Positions 63,210 to 64,000 of a DNA stretch of 64,000 nt are shown one piece after another. Origin of the DNA: an uncultured Flavobacteriales bacterium (lineage in GTDB: Bacteria; Bacteroidota; Bacteroidia; Flavobacteriales; JBLHRE01). The DNA is taken from assembly GCA_937139155.1 (NCBI GenBank), contig CAKZPI010000001.1, forward strand, positions 104,355 through 168,354, in the 5' to 3' direction. The position numbers were made by a program, and so were the translations under genes. Positions within the stretch are counted from its first letter, which is position 1. Every line of letters starts with the position of its first letter. The notes below the pieces were generated by a model. It was not told the DNA's origin and ran no database searches. It worked only from the letters and a program-made list of their open reading frames with translations.

Positions 63210-63580
63210 TTTATAAACTGACATACTATTTTATTTACCTATTAGCTAAAAAAAGAAATCCAGATCCCTTGTTCTATTCAGCTGGTGTAGTAGCCTTTAT
63301 GCAGCTCATTCATTTTCTGTTTCCATTTGTACTTGTACGAGCATTTTTTGATATAAGAATACTACCCACATTTAGCGATACTTATTTTATCAATAAGTTA
63401 ATGGTTATGCCCTTTTTATTGATATGGCTTATCATTGTCCATTGGCGGTACAAAAAACATCTAAAGGAAATAGAAGAAAAGTTTTCAGGTAAAAAAGTGA
63501 TAACTCTGAGAAATGGCTTGATTGTGTTTGGGTCACTTATAATTCCATTAGTAATTAGTATATTATTGCTGACAAATTAG
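63206..63580 (+). CDS. Small multi-helix membrane protein, candidate immunity protein
   Basis: A 124-aa AT-rich gene that overlaps the Rhs tip by ATGA. Three or four membrane helices are visible (residues about 24-47 AGVVAFMQLIHFLFPFVLV, 68-83 MVMPFLLIWLIIVHW, and 102-122 LIVFGSLIIPLVISILLL), with a basic loop. Position and topology suggest an immunity protein for the preceding C-terminal toxin; no homology supports this. It could also be an unrelated small gene. Confidence 0.6.
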   Translation: MIYKLTYYFIYLLAKKRNPDPLFYSAGVVAFMQLIHFLFPFVLVRAFFDIRILPTFSDTYFINKLMVMPFLLIWLIIVHWRYKKHLKEIEEKFSGKKVITLRNGLIVFGSLIIPLVISILLLTN

Positions 63581-64000
63581 GATATTAGGAACAGACGTTT
63601 TTTTACCTATTGTGGATGCGCAAGGCGGGGGGAGTTTTTCTGATGGCTTTATGAATGGAGGTGACCGTTTTGGAGACGTAAATGGCTCTAATCTTACTGG
63701 TACTGCCAATATGATGGCAGATGGAATGTATGCTGCGTATAAATATGAAGCCTCAAATCACGCAAAAAATTGGGCAAGTAAAGCAGGGGCTTTAAAGGTT
63801 GCTAAATATGTTAGTTATACAGGTAAGAGTCTTGGTGTTTTAGGAGCAGGGTTTACGGCAATTGAATCTTTTGCAGATGGCAATTTTTCATATGGAGATG
63901 CGGCAAAAGTGGGACCAGGTCCTTTTTATGGGGAGCAGGACAAATTAAGCAAAGATTTTTTGGAGTCGCGAAAGGAAAAGTTTGGTGTCATTCACCCCTC
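63573..64000 (+). pseudogene. Second displaced Rhs C-terminal cassette (no core, runs off the window)
   Basis: An open frame begins after the TGA at 63570-63572 and runs to the end of the window. It reads DVFLPIVDAQGGGSFSDGFMNGG, then helical and Gly-rich sequence (GKSLGVLGAGFTAIESFADGNFSYGDAAK). It lacks an Rhs core and has no convincing start, so it is most likely a displaced alternative tip. Similarity of layout with the first tip (AQGGG, then KY...AS, then GAGxxxxE/DG) supports this. Confidence 0.6.
63617..63633 (+). repeat. 17-bp direct repeat at Rhs cassette junction, copy 2
   Basis: Identical to 62765-62781. The second cassette is silent without an Rhs core in front, as expected for an orphan tip that can be exchanged by homologous recombination. 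Confidence 0.9.

Overview
The window looks like a chromosomal stretch of a marine, gliding-type member of the Bacteroidota, most likely Flavobacteriales. The evidence is: many lipoproteins and secreted proteins, type IX secretion (T9SS) type A and type B C-terminal sorting domains, a TonB-dependent receptor with a carboxypeptidase-like N-terminal domain, the fused branched-chain E1 and DUF6095 proteins seen in this phylum, weak Shine-Dalgarno signals, and Bacteroidota-type -7 boxes (TAnnTTTG, also a TACCTTCG form). The genus cannot be named. No rRNA, tRNA, CRISPR array or insertion sequence was recognised.

Layout. 1-1109: 3' end of a UvrD-type helicase with a Myb/SANT-like tail. 1112-9926 (minus): an apparent operon of seven genes that runs from two lipoproteins with shared R-x-P repeats through a DUF1501-like Tat-exported protein, a lipoprotein with a CX4CH motif, a small lipoprotein and a giant T9SS type B protein to an FtsX/LolE-like permease. 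9987-24129: namZ, a cold-shock-like protein, a YkgJ-type cysteine-cluster protein, a methyltransferase, an aminotransferase, a DUF1573 protein, valS, ppk1 and a fused isobutyryl-CoA mutase. 24191-31115: a putative light-response cluster with a GPx-like protein, photolyase, a CarH/LitR-like MerR regulator with a cobalamin-binding domain, an SDR epimerase, an SRPBCC protein, a short sigma-factor-like remnant and a TonB receptor. 31171-39177: lipoproteins, a large VPS10/sortilin-like beta-propeller protein, a probable pseudo-esterase, a CoA pyrophosphatase and Hsp20. 39319-45390: acyltransferase, sixA, ppx, then crtI-crtB-(small protein)-idi-crtZ. 45444-61334: SRPBCC/GyrI-like protein, a pyrophosphohydrolase-GNAT fusion, ilvE, an M42 peptidase, two related T9SS type A proteins, mnmD, Nudix, DUF6095, murQ, a fused 2-oxoacid dehydrogenase E1 and a barrel protein with a degenerate M1-peptidase-like domain. 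61335-64000: an accessory end with nested short repeats, an orphan Rhs tip, a small membrane protein and a second displaced Rhs tip.

How genes may work together. IlvE and the E1 protein could lead valine to isobutyryl-CoA, which the mutase would exchange with n-butyryl-CoA. NamZ and MurQ are two steps of peptidoglycan MurNAc recycling. Ppk1 makes and Ppx degrades polyphosphate. Idi-CrtB-CrtI-CrtZ make a hydroxylated carotenoid, but no lycopene cyclase is in view.

The strongest undescribed signals are: (i) a shared palindromic operator, TTTGTTNAACAAA, overlapping the -7 boxes of the CarH-like regulator and of the sigma-like remnant, with a longer variant before the GPx-photolyase genes; (ii) an exact 17-bp direct repeat at the junctions of two Rhs C-terminal cassettes; (iii) nested octamer and heptamer repeats at 61.5-62.3 kb; and (iv) the DUF1501/R-x-P lipoprotein locus.
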